From assembly GCA_937875275.1 (NCBI GenBank), contig CALNCC010000168.1, forward strand, positions 1 through 25,275: a stretch of DNA of 25,275 nt. Direction: 5' to 3'. The notes beneath the pieces were generated by a model. That model had not been told where the DNA came from. It saw only the letters and a list, made by a program, of their open reading frames with translations, and did not search any database. The translations under genes were made by a program, and so were the position numbers. The DNA comes from an uncultured Dysgonomonas sp. (lineage in GTDB: Bacteria; Bacteroidota; Bacteroidia; Bacteroidales; Dysgonomonadaceae). Below are positions 1 through 8,321 of the stretch, piece after piece. Every line of letters begins with the position of its first letter. The stretch's first letter is position 1.

Positions 1-1091
1 ATTTTGCCTTCGGGGTCGATCAGGTAGTTTTGTGGGACAGCCCGAACGCCATACTGTACAGCAACATCATTGCTCCATGATTTGAGATCGGAGACTTGCG
101 GCCACGTCAGACTGTCTTTCGCGATGGCATTGACCCATGCTTCTTTTCCATCTTTGTTGTCCAACGAAACACCTAATATCTCGAAACCGCTGTCTTTGTA
201 TTTAGCGTAGGCACTAACCAGATTCGGATTTTCTACACGGCAAGGTCCACACCACGAAGCCCAAAAATCGATTAACAAATATTTGCCTCTGAAATCAGAA
301 AGTTTTATTGGATTGCCGTTCGGGTCATTTTGGGTAAAGTCGGGAGCTTCCTTTCCAATCACAATATTTTTAATTGCATTTATGCGTTGAGCAAATGCTT
401 TTCCATCACTCGTTTCACGATGTTTCTCATTGATGGCGAGGAATAATGGCTCTACTTTATCTACTTCAAATTTTGATGGTGTAGATTCTGTTAATGCCAC
501 AATGCTGAAGAAAGAATTTGGATGGTCTTTTGCGTACTGTTGTTGTTTCTCGGTACGTTCGTTGAGAGATGCTCTGTATTCTCTGTTCAGAGATGCTGTA
601 AAGGCAGTATCGTTCCGTTGTTCTAATGTCGCATCTTGTAGTTTCTTGTTGATTCTGGCCGACAAGCTTTGGATTTGTCCTCCGATTGCATCCAGATACG
701 TCTGATACTCCTCATTGATTGACGATTTTATGAATTGAATATTTTGTAACGAATCCGGCGATTTGAACTCCACAATTCCCGGTTCGAGATATAGATAATG
801 GATGTTTCCACTTCTGGCAGCATGCTTCAATCCTTCTCCGGTGTAATCTAAAATTATGCGAGAAGCTGCCGGAGAAGTTAAAGCTCCGCTAAAAGAAAAA
901 GCTCCTTTATGAATTGTTGTTGAGTCGGTATGTTCTTCTCCATTAGCATAATAGCTGAGGTAGAGTTTTGCAGGAACGTCTAACTCTCCTATTTTACCCT
1001 TTAAGGTGAAAGAATTTTCCTCTTGCTGTTTACACCCATAGGTCAATATGGCGGAGGATAGTACAAGTGATAATAATAATTTAGGTCTCAT
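1..1091 (-). CDS. DUF4369/TlpA-like thioredoxin-fold lipoprotein, C-terminus cut off by the window
   Basis: Read on the minus strand from ATG at 1091-1089, the frame stays open for 363 codons to the window edge, so the C-terminus is missing. The N-terminus MRPKLLLSLVLSSAILTYGC is a lipoprotein signal with the lipidated Cys at residue 20. Residues about 25-125 have the beta-rich character of DUF4369 (repeated glycines, FSFSGAL). A helical linker rich in Gln, Asn and Arg follows. The thioredoxin domain begins near residue 250 (GKEAPDF) and carries WASWCGPCR with redox cysteines 281 and 284; the cis-proline region (VPQNYLID) is just inside the window. Family knowledge: such proteins are membrane-anchored periplasmic thiol-disulfide oxidoreductases of the TlpA/ResA type. 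The substrate is unknown. It resembles the gene at 5514-6683 in architecture. No clear TAnnTTTG promoter was found near its start. Confidence 0.9.
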   Translation of the reverse strand, partial: MRPKLLLSLVLSSAILTYGCKQQEENSFTLKGKIGELDVPAKLYLSYYANGEEHTDSTTIHKGAFSFSGALTSPAASRIILDYTGEGLKHAARSGNIHYLYLEPGIVEFKSPDSLQNIQFIKSSINEEYQTYLDAIGGQIQSLSARINKKLQDATLEQRNDTAFTASLNREYRASLNERTEKQQQYAKDHPNSFFSIVALTESTPSKFEVDKVEPLFLAINEKHRETSDGKAFAQRINAIKNIVIGKEAPDFTQNDPNGNPIKLSDFRGKYLLIDFWASWCGPCRVENPNLVSAYAKYKDSGFEILGVSLDNKDGKEAWVNAIAKDSLTWPQVSDLKSWSNDVAVQYGVRAVPQNYLIDPEGK

Positions 1092-1493
1092 TCTATTTAT
1101 TTTAAGATGTTTAATTTATATCGTTATGTTCTGACTATATGAAGCCTTTTTTGAGATTTCGGCTTTAATGTAATAAAACCGTTTAAGATGATTTACAGTA
1201 GTGCTGCGGGCAGCACATTCGATGAAAGATAGGTGAAAAATAATTTTTACCTACGTTCGATATGAATACAGCGTTTTTTTTCATCTTGACAATATTAATT
1301 GTAATATTTGTTTGTAAAGATATATTGATATAATTACTTGTGCAATACCACATTTGTGGGATAAAAATCTTTTGATGATAATTTGGACTTGTTACCAAGT
1401 TAATAGCGATTACAAGTGATCTCTCCTGTTGAATCTACCTTGCGATACTTTAGTTATTACTTATCTGTTTTGTGTATCTTTACAAGAAAAAAG
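1092..1493. other. 402-bp divergent intergenic region with inverted repeats, no gene
   Basis: This AT-rich gap lies between two divergently read genes. It should hold the promoters for the TlpA-like lipoprotein (leftward) and pepE (rightward). A 71-codon leftward frame at 1183-1398 has no signal, domain or ribosome site and was dismissed. Visible structure: a GC-rich inverted repeat at 1201-1216, a long AT-rich inverted repeat at 1230-1253, and a short CCACA/TGTGG dyad at 1348-1359. A near-consensus -7 box TATCTTTA lies at 1475-1482, shortly before the pepE start. Confidence 0.6.
1201..1253. repeat. Two adjacent inverted repeats in the divergent gap
   Basis: The first repeat is perfect: GTGCTGC (1201-1207), GG, then GCAGCAC (1210-1216), the only GC-rich block in the gap. 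The second is TAGGT (1230-1234), one bulged G, AAAAAT (1236-1241), a central A, then ATTTTTACCTA (1243-1253), giving 11 pairs. TTCGAT appears on both sides (1218-1223 and 1256-1261) and could partly extend the second structure. They could be a regulator binding site or paired elements in a 5' leader. Neither is followed by a T-run, so a standard terminator is unlikely. Confidence 0.5.
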
Positions 1494-2204
1494 ATGAAAC
1501 TGCTATTAATAAGTAATTCGACGAATGCCGGAGAGGCATATTTAGATTATCCCAAGCATGAAATCCAGAAATTTCTTGGAGAACAAACCCAGACTGTTTT
1601 GTTTGTGCCTTACGCCGCTGTAACTTTTTCGTATGACGAGTATGAAAATAAAGTGCGTAACCGATTGAAGGAGGTAGGGTACGAAGTTCAGGGGATACAT
1701 CATCTCGAAGATCCGGTGAAGTCGGTAAAGGAAGCGCAAGCAATAGTTGTAGGCGGAGGAAATACCTGGAAGTTGGTGCGTATGTTGCGGGAGAATGGGT
1801 TGCTTAGTGTAATCAGAGAAAAGGTGCAATCCGGAACTCCTTATGTAGGATGGAGTGCGGGGGCGAATGTCGCCTGCCCTAAATTGAGTACGACGAATGA
1901 TATGCCGATAACCGATCCGAAGGGGTTCGACACTATTGCCCTTGTTCCATTCCAGATAAATCCTCATTATTTGGACGACAATCCGGCTAACCATGCCGGA
2001 GAAACAAGAGAAACAAGAATCGTTGAATTTATAGCGGAAAATCACAACTTATTTGTTGTCGGATTGCGTGAAGGAACAATGCTTCGGGTCGAAAGTAATT
2101 CGATGAAATTGATCGGATCGAAGACTGCTCGCATCTTCAAACATGGGCAAGAGCCACAAGAGTTGGGTGCAAATGACAATTTTGATTTTTTGTTAGGGAA
2201 ATAA
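1494..2204 (+). CDS. pepE: Alpha-aspartyl dipeptidase, peptidase E (family S51)
   Basis: Peptidase E hydrolyses dipeptides with an N-terminal aspartate in the cytoplasm. The start at 1494 (MKLLLISNSTNAG) gives 236 residues, close to the Salmonella enzyme; an upstream in-frame ATG at 1416 would add 26 residues that do not look like the family and would cross the likely promoter. The nucleophile elbow GWSAGAN places Ser121. NPHYLDDNP gives His158 and GLREGT gives Glu193, matching the Ser120/His157/Glu192 triad described for Salmonella PepE with an offset of one. VVGGGNTWKL (85-94) is the conserved glycine-rich loop. Only 3 bp separate its stop from the following nuclease gene, so the two are probably co-transcribed, although no functional link is evident. 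No signal peptide is present. Confidence 0.95.
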   Translation: MKLLLISNSTNAGEAYLDYPKHEIQKFLGEQTQTVLFVPYAAVTFSYDEYENKVRNRLKEVGYEVQGIHHLEDPVKSVKEAQAIVVGGGNTWKLVRMLRENGLLSVIREKVQSGTPYVGWSAGANVACPKLSTTNDMPITDPKGFDTIALVPFQINPHYLDDNPANHAGETRETRIVEFIAENHNLFVVGLREGTMLRVESNSMKLIGSKTARIFKHGQEPQELGANDNFDFLLGK

Positions 2205-2207
2205 CAG

Positions 2208-3203
2208 ATGGCAAAGAAGAAAAAGAAATGCCAACCGATAAAGAGGAAAAAGAGTGGTGGACACAAAAAGTTGTGGAGACTGTTTCTCTCATTGCTATTC
2301 ATTGGTGGAATATATATAACACCTTATCTCTGTTCTGATGAGGATTATTATCAGAATGCGGAAGGTGCTGCTGGTGCAGAACTGAAAACAAAGTTGCATA
2401 AGACAATCAGAGAGCATGTCAACCTCAATTTCGACCAGAATACAACAGCCCGCTATTGGTGGAACAATTATTTCACAAAGACAGATAAAGACGAAAACGG
2501 ATACTTTATCGATATGTACTCTGCCGAGAAACGTAAAGAATATCAGGGGGGATCGGTGCAAGCGCGCGAGCATTGTATGCCTCGCAGTTGGTGGGCGACG
2601 AAAGATGAATATGCCAAGTGTGATGCAAATGGCGATTTACACAACCTCTTTCCGTCAGACTATGCTGCTAATTCGGCGAAAAGCAATTTGCCCTTAGGTG
2701 AAGTCGGCATCGCAAAGTTCAACAACAAAGTTTCGAAGGTCGGGCAGAATACATATCCGTTAGGTTATCAGGGACATGTGTTTGAACCGGCAGATGAATA
2801 TAAAGGAGATTTTGCCCGGGTTTATTTTTATATGGTAACCTGTTATGAGGACTATGCCGACAGTTGGCGTCCTTTTGCTTTACAAACCATGCTTCGTAAG
2901 GAGGCGTATCCTGCATTTCAGCCGTGGGCTTTGGCGATGTTGATGAAGTGGCATGAAAACGACCCAGTGAGCGATAAAGAACGTAAGAGGAATGAAGCAG
3001 TATATAAAATACAGAAAAACAGGAACCCTTTTGTCGATCATCCCGAGCTGATAGAGGTCATATGGGGTGCTGAAAATAAACGCCCATTCAAAACTGCCCA
3101 TGTTGTCGCAAAACAAATTGAAGGATTACCCGATGTGATCGATTTCTACGATAAAAGATTGGGGAGGGTGCTGAAAGATATTGTTCCTCTATTAACTGAT
3201 TAG
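2208..3203 (+). CDS. Endonuclease I family (EndA/NucM-like) nuclease, membrane-anchored
   Basis: The 331-residue protein begins with a very basic stretch (residues 2-21, rich in Lys), then one hydrophobic segment at about 23-42, so it is probably exported and either anchored or cleaved. The catalytic region fits the His-Me (beta-beta-alpha metal) fold of endonuclease I: REHCMPRSWW at 120-129, where the histidine would be the general base, followed by DLHNLFPSDYAANSAKSN at 143-160, which supplies the conserved His/Asn metal ligands. Family members cut single- and double-stranded DNA or RNA non-specifically in the periplasm or outside the cell, for nutrient recovery or handling of incoming DNA. 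The gene starts 3 bp after pepE, with AGGGAA overlapping the pepE stop region as a possible ribosome site. Its last 12 bp overlap the 3' end of convergent recG. Confidence 0.9.
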   Translation: MAKKKKKCQPIKRKKSGGHKKLWRLFLSLLFIGGIYITPYLCSDEDYYQNAEGAAGAELKTKLHKTIREHVNLNFDQNTTARYWWNNYFTKTDKDENGYFIDMYSAEKRKEYQGGSVQAREHCMPRSWWATKDEYAKCDANGDLHNLFPSDYAANSAKSNLPLGEVGIAKFNNKVSKVGQNTYPLGYQGHVFEPADEYKGDFARVYFYMVTCYEDYADSWRPFALQTMLRKEAYPAFQPWALAMLMKWHENDPVSDKERKRNEAVYKIQKNRNPFVDHPELIEVIWGAENKRPFKTAHVVAKQIEGLPDVIDFYDKRLGRVLKDIVPLLTD

Positions 3204-5288
3204 TCCCCAGTCGTATCTGTTGCCGCCTAATTTTCTCAATTGGCGGAGGAGTATAGTGTTTTCGGGGTTGGATAATTGCGGATCGTTTTCGAGAACCTTC
3301 TCTGCTACCTCTCGTGCATATTGAAGGATGTCGCTGTCGCGCACAATATTTGCAATCTTTAGGTTGAACGGGATTCCGCTTTGTTGCGTGCCTTCTAAGT
3401 CGCCCGGACCTCTCAGCTTGAGGTCGGCTTCGGCTATCTCAAAACCATCATTGCTCTCCACCATAATATTGATGCGCTTGCGTGAGTCTGCCGATAATTC
3501 GTAAGGGGTAACCAATATACAAAACGACTGATCGGCTCCACGTCCTACTCGCCCTCGCAATTGGTGTAGTTGAGACAGACCAAAACGCTGCGCGCTTTCG
3601 ATAACCATTACCGATGCATTCGGGACATTTACTCCCACTTCGATAACTGTTGTGGCAACCATTATTTGAGCTTCTTTGTTGACGAACCGTTGCATCTCTG
3701 CATCTTTCTCTTTTGGCTTCATTTTTCCATGAACTTTCGCAATCGTGTATCCTGGGAATACCTCCTGAATGTGCTTATAGCCTTCTTCAAGATTTTTCAG
3801 ATCGAGTTTTTCACTCTCCTCTATCAGTGGATAAACGATATAGACCTGTCGTCCTTCTTCCAATTGTTTCTGTATAGATTGGTACAGCGCACCTCTTCGT
3901 TTGTCATACACCTGTTTGGTCTGTATCGGTTTCCTGCCCGGAGGCAGTTCGTCGATGACCGAAACGTCGAGATCGCCATAGACAGTCATGGCTAAAGTAC
4001 GTGGAATAGGCGTCGCTGTCATACCGAGAATATGAGGTGGACGATGATTTTTAGTCCATAATTTGGCACGTTGTGCAACACCAAATCTATGTTGTTCGTC
4101 TATGATAACAAGTCCGAGGTTGTTGAATTGTACCGTATCTTCAATCAGAGCATGGGTCCCGATCAGTATTTGCAGATTACCATTCAATAGGTTGGTGTGT
4201 ATGCGCTCCCGATCCGCTTTTTTTGTAGATCCCGTCAATAGCTCGATGTTGATATTTAATCCTTTCAACAGTTCCGAGATTGTAAGAAAGTGTTGTGTCG
4301 CCAAAATTTCGGTCGGAACCATCAGGCTTGCCTGATAGCCATTGTCGAGGGCGATAAGCATCAGCATGAGGGCGACAAGTGTTTTGCCGCTGCCGACGTC
4401 TCCTTGCAGCAAGCGATTCATTTGCTGACCGGTAGCCATATCGTGGCGAATATCTCTTATGATACGCTTTTGAGCGTTGGTTAGTTCGAAAGGGAGATTC
4501 TTTTCATAAAAAGTGTTGAGGTTGTCGCCCACTTTCTGAAATACGATACCTTTCAGTTTGTTGCGTCTCTCGGTTGTGTATTTAAGAATGTTTAGTTGTA
4601 TGTAGAACAATTCCTCAAACTTGAGGCGTCGTTGCGCTTCACGCAGTAGCGGAATATTGTCGGGGAAATGCACATTCTTTATAGCTTCAGCCAATCCCAT
4701 CAGTTTCGATCCGTTGACGATATGCTGGGGCAAACTTTCTGTTATGTTTCTTGATACTGAAGTGTAAGCCGTAGCCATAAGTTTCTGCATCGCTTTCGAA
4801 TTGATGAAGTGACGTTTCATCTTTTCTGTAGTGTTGTAGTATGGCATCAAACCCGATGGGCGGCTTTCTTCATCCTTGTACGGGTCTATTTCGGGATGTG
4901 TGATGTTGAACTTATTACCGAAAATGGTCGGTTTCCCGAAAATAATATAAGGCATGTTCGGCTTATATTGGTCGGTAATATATTTCAATCCCTGAAACCA
5001 TACAAGGTCGACAAACCCCGTATCGTCGGTAAAATGCGCCACCAATCGTTTGTTACGTCCCTCGCCGAATGTCTCGAATGCAGTGATGCGCCCTTTGAGT
5101 TGTATATACGGCATATTGCCATCTATCTCGTGAATGAAATAGATACGGCTTCTGTCGATATACTTGTATGGAAAATAGTATAATAGGTCTTCAACAGAGA
5201 ACACGTCAATCTCCTTATTCAGTATCTCGGCTTTCTTGGGGCCTACACCGTTCAGGTATTTTATGTCGGTCTGAGAATAGCTGCTCAT
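3192..5288 (-). CDS. recG: ATP-dependent DNA helicase RecG
   Basis: RecG regresses stalled replication forks and branch-migrates Holliday junctions and R-loops. The 698-residue protein has the full layout: an N-terminal wedge/OB region (about 60-140), Walker A GDVGSGKT at 296-303, DEAH-type box DEQH at 397-400, motif III TATP at 424-427, and the late motifs QLHQLRGRVGRG and the FNLKIANIVRD tail. I chose ATG 5288 (MSSYSQTDIKYL) over an in-frame ATG at 5312 because a good promoter (-7 TACTTTTG at 5317-5310, TTG at 5340-5338) would start the transcript close to or after 5312, leaving that codon untranscribed. The gene converges on the endonuclease gene and their coding ends overlap. It is complete, with no frameshift. 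Confidence 0.97.
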   Translation of the reverse strand: MSSYSQTDIKYLNGVGPKKAEILNKEIDVFSVEDLLYYFPYKYIDRSRIYFIHEIDGNMPYIQLKGRITAFETFGEGRNKRLVAHFTDDTGFVDLVWFQGLKYITDQYKPNMPYIIFGKPTIFGNKFNITHPEIDPYKDEESRPSGLMPYYNTTEKMKRHFINSKAMQKLMATAYTSVSRNITESLPQHIVNGSKLMGLAEAIKNVHFPDNIPLLREAQRRLKFEELFYIQLNILKYTTERRNKLKGIVFQKVGDNLNTFYEKNLPFELTNAQKRIIRDIRHDMATGQQMNRLLQGDVGSGKTLVALMLMLIALDNGYQASLMVPTEILATQHFLTISELLKGLNINIELLTGSTKKADRERIHTNLLNGNLQILIGTHALIEDTVQFNNLGLVIIDEQHRFGVAQRAKLWTKNHRPPHILGMTATPIPRTLAMTVYGDLDVSVIDELPPGRKPIQTKQVYDKRRGALYQSIQKQLEEGRQVYIVYPLIEESEKLDLKNLEEGYKHIQEVFPGYTIAKVHGKMKPKEKDAEMQRFVNKEAQIMVATTVIEVGVNVPNASVMVIESAQRFGLSQLHQLRGRVGRGADQSFCILVTPYELSADSRKRINIMVESNDGFEIAEADLKLRGPGDLEGTQQSGIPFNLKIANIVRDSDILQYAREVAEKVLENDPQLSNPENTILLRQLRKLGGNRYDWGLIS

Positions 5289-5309
5289 CTTAAAAATTGT
5301 TGATAAATA

Positions 5310-5340
5310 CAAAAGTATAGAATATTTAAATAATAATCAA
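5310..5340 (-). promoter_or_regulatory. Promoter of recG, Bacteroidota type
   Basis: On the minus strand, TACTTTTG (5317-5310) matches the TAnnTTTG -7 consensus exactly. A TTG at 5340-5338 lies 20 nt upstream, the usual distance for the -33 element of the primary sigma factor in Bacteroides. Transcription would begin around 5303, about 15 nt before the chosen recG start. Confidence 0.7.
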
Positions 5341-5448
5341 TTGGAGGGTATCGATTCATGATGTAATTTTGAAGTGTTTTTTATTTCGGAATATTTAATG
5401 AATTTTTAAAACAATTTAAGTTTTTTAAGTGTTTTAAAAAATAAATGC

Positions 5449-5456
5449 TATCTTTG
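5449..5456 (+). promoter_or_regulatory. Likely -7 box for the lipoprotein gene at 5514
   Basis: TATCTTTG fits TAnnTTTG exactly and sits 57 bp before the chosen start. No clear TTTG lies 19-21 nt upstream; the upstream stretch is a T- and A-run instead. Confidence 0.55.
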
Positions 5457-5513
5457 TTTTTTGGGGAATAATAGCAAAGTGTGTCGGTCTGTGTGAAATC
5501 AATGGTGATGATT

Positions 5514-6683
5514 ATGAGTCGTAAGTTAAATGTAGTAATTCTCTTCCTTTTGGGTATCTTGCTTTTAGGTTATGCCTGTGGGGAGCGTGTGGATTCTCAT
5601 GAGTTTACGGTGTCGGGTAAGTTGAATAATGTAACTGACTCCTATTTCATTGCAGCGCAAGAGCTTGCTGATACCTTGATTGTAGATACAATCCGAATCA
5701 ACGACAAAGGCGAATTTTCATTTAAAGGCAAGATAGATACGATGGCTGTGATGTCGTTGTATTTCAATCAGAACACGAAGTATGCTTACATCCTTGTCGA
5801 TAAGGGGTGGAATGTAACGGTAAAAGGAGACGTGTTATATGCCGACCTCGTTGACGTAAAAGGTGGAGATATAAACGACGATATAACAGCATTCAAGCAA
5901 GCAAACAAAGAGCTGCTGAAAACAAGGGCTGACATCCTCTACAAAGAGAAAGAAAAGAAAGGATCGAGTGCCAGCCTGATGTCCGCTTCGCCGGAAGATG
6001 TCGGAGGGCTGAAAAACATAGAGTTCGAGTTGGCTAATATTGCTACTCAATATGTGAAAGATAATCCGACAAAAATATCGAGTGTTATTGTTATCAATAC
6101 GTTTTTCAAAAATGAAAGCTTCATACCTCGCTTAGATCAGAGCCTTTTGCTGCTGAGAGGAGAGGCCGAATATTTCCCTCTTACGTCGATGCTGAAACAG
6201 TATAGCCGGAAAGTAAAACGTTCGACTGTGGGGGCAACAGCTCCATACTTCAAGTTGAAGGATGAGGAAGGGAAAAACGTTACGTTGTATGACTATAAAG
6301 GAAAATACCTGTTGCTATCATTCTCGTCCACCACATGCGAATATTGTGAGGCTGAGGTGCCCGAAATGATAGAAGTATATGATAGTATACGTAGCAAATA
6401 TAAAGAAAAAGATGTCGAATTTTTGACAGTTCTGATAGATGGCGAGCAACGAGCGATGAGAAAAACGCAACGAGACTCCATCAAATGGACAATATTGCCC
6501 GAGGAGGGTAGTTGGTCATCCCCAATTTTTGACGACTACAATATACATCTGATACCTGCTCATATTCTGATATCTCCCGAGAATAAGATTATCGAGCGCT
6601 ATGTTTCACTATACAGCCTCCCCGCAAAGTTGGAAACTTTGAAAGCCAAAGACAAAGAGGAGGATAAGAACCTTATAAAGTAG
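5514..6683 (+). CDS. DUF4369/thioredoxin-like lipoprotein with a CEYC active site
   Basis: From ATG 5514 the 389-residue product starts MSRKLNVVILFLLGILLLGY followed by AC, a lipoprotein signal with Cys22; in-frame ATGs at 5481, 5502 and 5508 only lengthen the N-region. Residues about 30-110 match DUF4369 in style (FTVSGKLNN, GEFSFKGKID). A middle helical part precedes the thioredoxin-like domain (GATAPYFKLKDEEGK), which has FSSTTCEYCEAEVPEM with Cys275 and Cys278, and a proline before the last strand (LIPAHIL). Family knowledge: periplasmic thiol oxidoreductases anchored to a membrane. CEYC is unlike the CGPC of the paralogue at 1-1091, and the usual Trp before the first Cys is Thr-Thr, so redox potential or partner probably differs. 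The gene stands alone, with a -7 box at 5449 and a terminator at 6695. Confidence 0.85.
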   Translation: MSRKLNVVILFLLGILLLGYACGERVDSHEFTVSGKLNNVTDSYFIAAQELADTLIVDTIRINDKGEFSFKGKIDTMAVMSLYFNQNTKYAYILVDKGWNVTVKGDVLYADLVDVKGGDINDDITAFKQANKELLKTRADILYKEKEKKGSSASLMSASPEDVGGLKNIEFELANIATQYVKDNPTKISSVIVINTFFKNESFIPRLDQSLLLLRGEAEYFPLTSMLKQYSRKVKRSTVGATAPYFKLKDEEGKNVTLYDYKGKYLLLSFSSTTCEYCEAEVPEMIEVYDSIRSKYKEKDVEFLTVLIDGEQRAMRKTQRDSIKWTILPEEGSWSSPIFDDYNIHLIPAHILISPENKIIERYVSLYSLPAKLETLKAKDKEEDKNLIK

Positions 6684-6694
6684 TATATGTAGGC

Positions 6695-6720
6695 AAAAAG
6701 AACGGATTTTCGTTCTTTTT
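6695..6720 (+). terminator. Intrinsic terminator after the CEYC lipoprotein gene
   Basis: A perfect 10-bp inverted repeat AAAAAGAACG (6695-6704) and CGTTCTTTTT (6711-6720) encloses a 6-nt loop, GATTTT. The T-run is part of the right arm, so it could work in both directions. It begins 11 bp after the stop codon. Confidence 0.8.
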
Positions 6721-6723
6721 ATA

Positions 6724-6731
6724 TATATTTG
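6724..6731 (+). promoter_or_regulatory. -7 box for the comM operon
   Basis: TATATTTG matches TAnnTTTG and lies 32 bp before the ATG at 6764, immediately after the terminator hairpin. The expected -33 position falls inside the hairpin and has no clear TTG. Confidence 0.5.
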
Positions 6732-6763
6732 TCTGACCAACAATAAAGATTATCCTTAAACAA

Positions 6764-8305
6764 ATGCTTGTAAAAGTATATGCTGCGGCCTTATATGGTG
6801 TTGATGCCATGCCGATAACAATCGAGGTGAATTGTTCGAAAGGCATTAAATTTATGCTTGTCGGTCTACCTGATGCGTCGGTAAAAGAAAGCCACGAAAG
6901 AATAGTTTCAGCCTTAACCGTTAACGGATACAAGTTTCCCCGACAACAAGTTATTATAAATATGTCTCCCGCCGATATACGGAAAGAGGGTGCGGCATAT
7001 GATTTGCCATTAGCAATAGGTATTATGGCTGCATCGGAGGCTGTCGATGGCGAAATGCTGGAAGACTATCTTATGATGGGTGAGTTGTCGTTGGACGGTT
7101 CTGTGTTGCCTATAAAAGGAGCATTGCCCATTGTGATGAAAGCAAAAGAGTTAGGGTTTAAAGGAGTTATCCTTCCTCAGAAGAACGGAAAAGAAGCTGC
7201 TATTGTAGACGGAATAGATGTTTATGCGGTAAGTAACATAAAGGAAGTTATCGAATTTTGTAATGGCAAATGTTCGTTGGAGAAGATAGAAGCAAATGCC
7301 CACAACGATTTCTTTGAGATAGCAGATACCGACGGGTTCGATTTTTCGGAGGTTAAAGGTCAAGAAAATGTAAAACGCGCATTAGAAGTCGCTGCGGCAG
7401 GAGGACACAATATAATAATGATAGGACCACCGGGAGCCGGGAAGTCAATGATGGCGAAAAGAATACCATCCATCCTACCTCCATTTTCAATACAGGAAGC
7501 TCTTGAAACGACTAAGATTCATAGCGTAGCAGGAAAAATAGTTTCGGATACATCGTTAGTCGCTCGTCGCCCATTCCGAAGTCCGCACCATACAATTTCA
7601 GATGTGGCTTTGGTCGGAGGAGGTACATACCCTCAACCCGGAGAGATCAGCCTTGCTCATAACGGAGTGTTGTTTTTAGATGAACTTCCCGAGTTTAACC
7701 GAAGTGTGTTAGAAGTTTTGCGGCAACCATTAGAGGATAGGCAGATTAACATATCGCGTTCGAAATTTTCGGTGGAATATCCAGCTAATTTTATGTTAGT
7801 GGCATCTATGAATCCTTGTCCGTGCGGATATTATAATCATCCCGAGAAAGATTGTGTGTGCCCACCCAACATGGTGCAGAAATATCTGAACAAAATATCC
7901 GGGCCGTTGTTGGACAGAATAGACATTCATATCGAAATTGTTCCTGTTCCTTTCGATAAGATATCGGAAGACAGGAAAAGTGAGCCAAGTACAGCAATCA
8001 GAGAACGTATAATCCGAGCACGACAGATACAGCAACAACGATTCGAATCGGAAGCAGTATATTGTAATGCGCAGATGACTCCTAAACTGTTGAGCAGATA
8101 TGCTGTTCCCGATAAGCAAGGATTGGCGATTTTGAAAATGGCGATGGACAGATTCAACCTTTCGGCTCGGGCATATGACCGTATACTGAAGGTATCGAGA
8201 ACGATAGCCGATCTCGATGGTTCGGAACATGTTTTAACAAAGCATCTTGCCGAAGCTGTTAATTACAGAAATCTCGATAGAGAAACCTGGGCAAATAAGA
8301 ATTAA
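6764..8305 (+). CDS. comM: ComM/YifB family AAA+ ATPase (magnesium chelatase-like)
   Basis: The 513-residue protein has the standard ComM/YifB layout. An N-terminal Lon-protease-like ChlI domain spans 1-175 (MLVGLPDASVKESHERI, then VIINMSPADIRKEGAAYDLP). The AAA+ core has Walker A GPPGAGKS at 221-228, Walker B VLFLDE around 302-307, and the Cys-rich signature PCPCG at 351-355 with CVC at 364-366. The DRIDIHIE segment follows, and a C-terminal Mg-chelatase domain ends the protein. Family knowledge: ComM is a hexameric helicase that drives branch migration of incoming single-stranded DNA during natural transformation; in species without known competence its role is unclear. It heads a rightward gene group, only 16 bp from the DUF4254 gene, but that link is probably transcriptional only. 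Length and motifs are complete. Confidence 0.95.
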   Translation: MLVKVYAAALYGVDAMPITIEVNCSKGIKFMLVGLPDASVKESHERIVSALTVNGYKFPRQQVIINMSPADIRKEGAAYDLPLAIGIMAASEAVDGEMLEDYLMMGELSLDGSVLPIKGALPIVMKAKELGFKGVILPQKNGKEAAIVDGIDVYAVSNIKEVIEFCNGKCSLEKIEANAHNDFFEIADTDGFDFSEVKGQENVKRALEVAAAGGHNIIMIGPPGAGKSMMAKRIPSILPPFSIQEALETTKIHSVAGKIVSDTSLVARRPFRSPHHTISDVALVGGGTYPQPGEISLAHNGVLFLDELPEFNRSVLEVLRQPLEDRQINISRSKFSVEYPANFMLVASMNPCPCGYYNHPEKDCVCPPNMVQKYLNKISGPLLDRIDIHIEIVPVPFDKISEDRKSEPSTAIRERIIRARQIQQQRFESEAVYCNAQMTPKLLSRYAVPDKQGLAILKMAMDRFNLSARAYDRILKVSRTIADLDGSEHVLTKHLAEAVNYRNLDRETWANKN

Positions 8306-8321
8306 ACAAAGAAGAAAATAT

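Noticed and set aside
1262..1311. Short AT-rich dyads such as ACAAT-ATTA-ATTGT
   Set aside because: Five-bp dyads arise easily by chance in AT-rich DNA, and no promoter element lines up with them.
1183..1398. A 71-codon leftward frame in the divergent gap
   Set aside because: AT-rich composition, no signal, motif or promoter of its own, and it crosses both inverted repeats.
1542..2045. A 167-codon frame antisense to pepE
   Set aside because: The plus frame carries a full peptidase E with its catalytic triad; the antisense frame has no recognisable feature.
7796..8230. A 144-codon frame antisense to comM
   Set aside because: It mirrors the conserved ComM Cys-rich and C-terminal regions and has no independent support.
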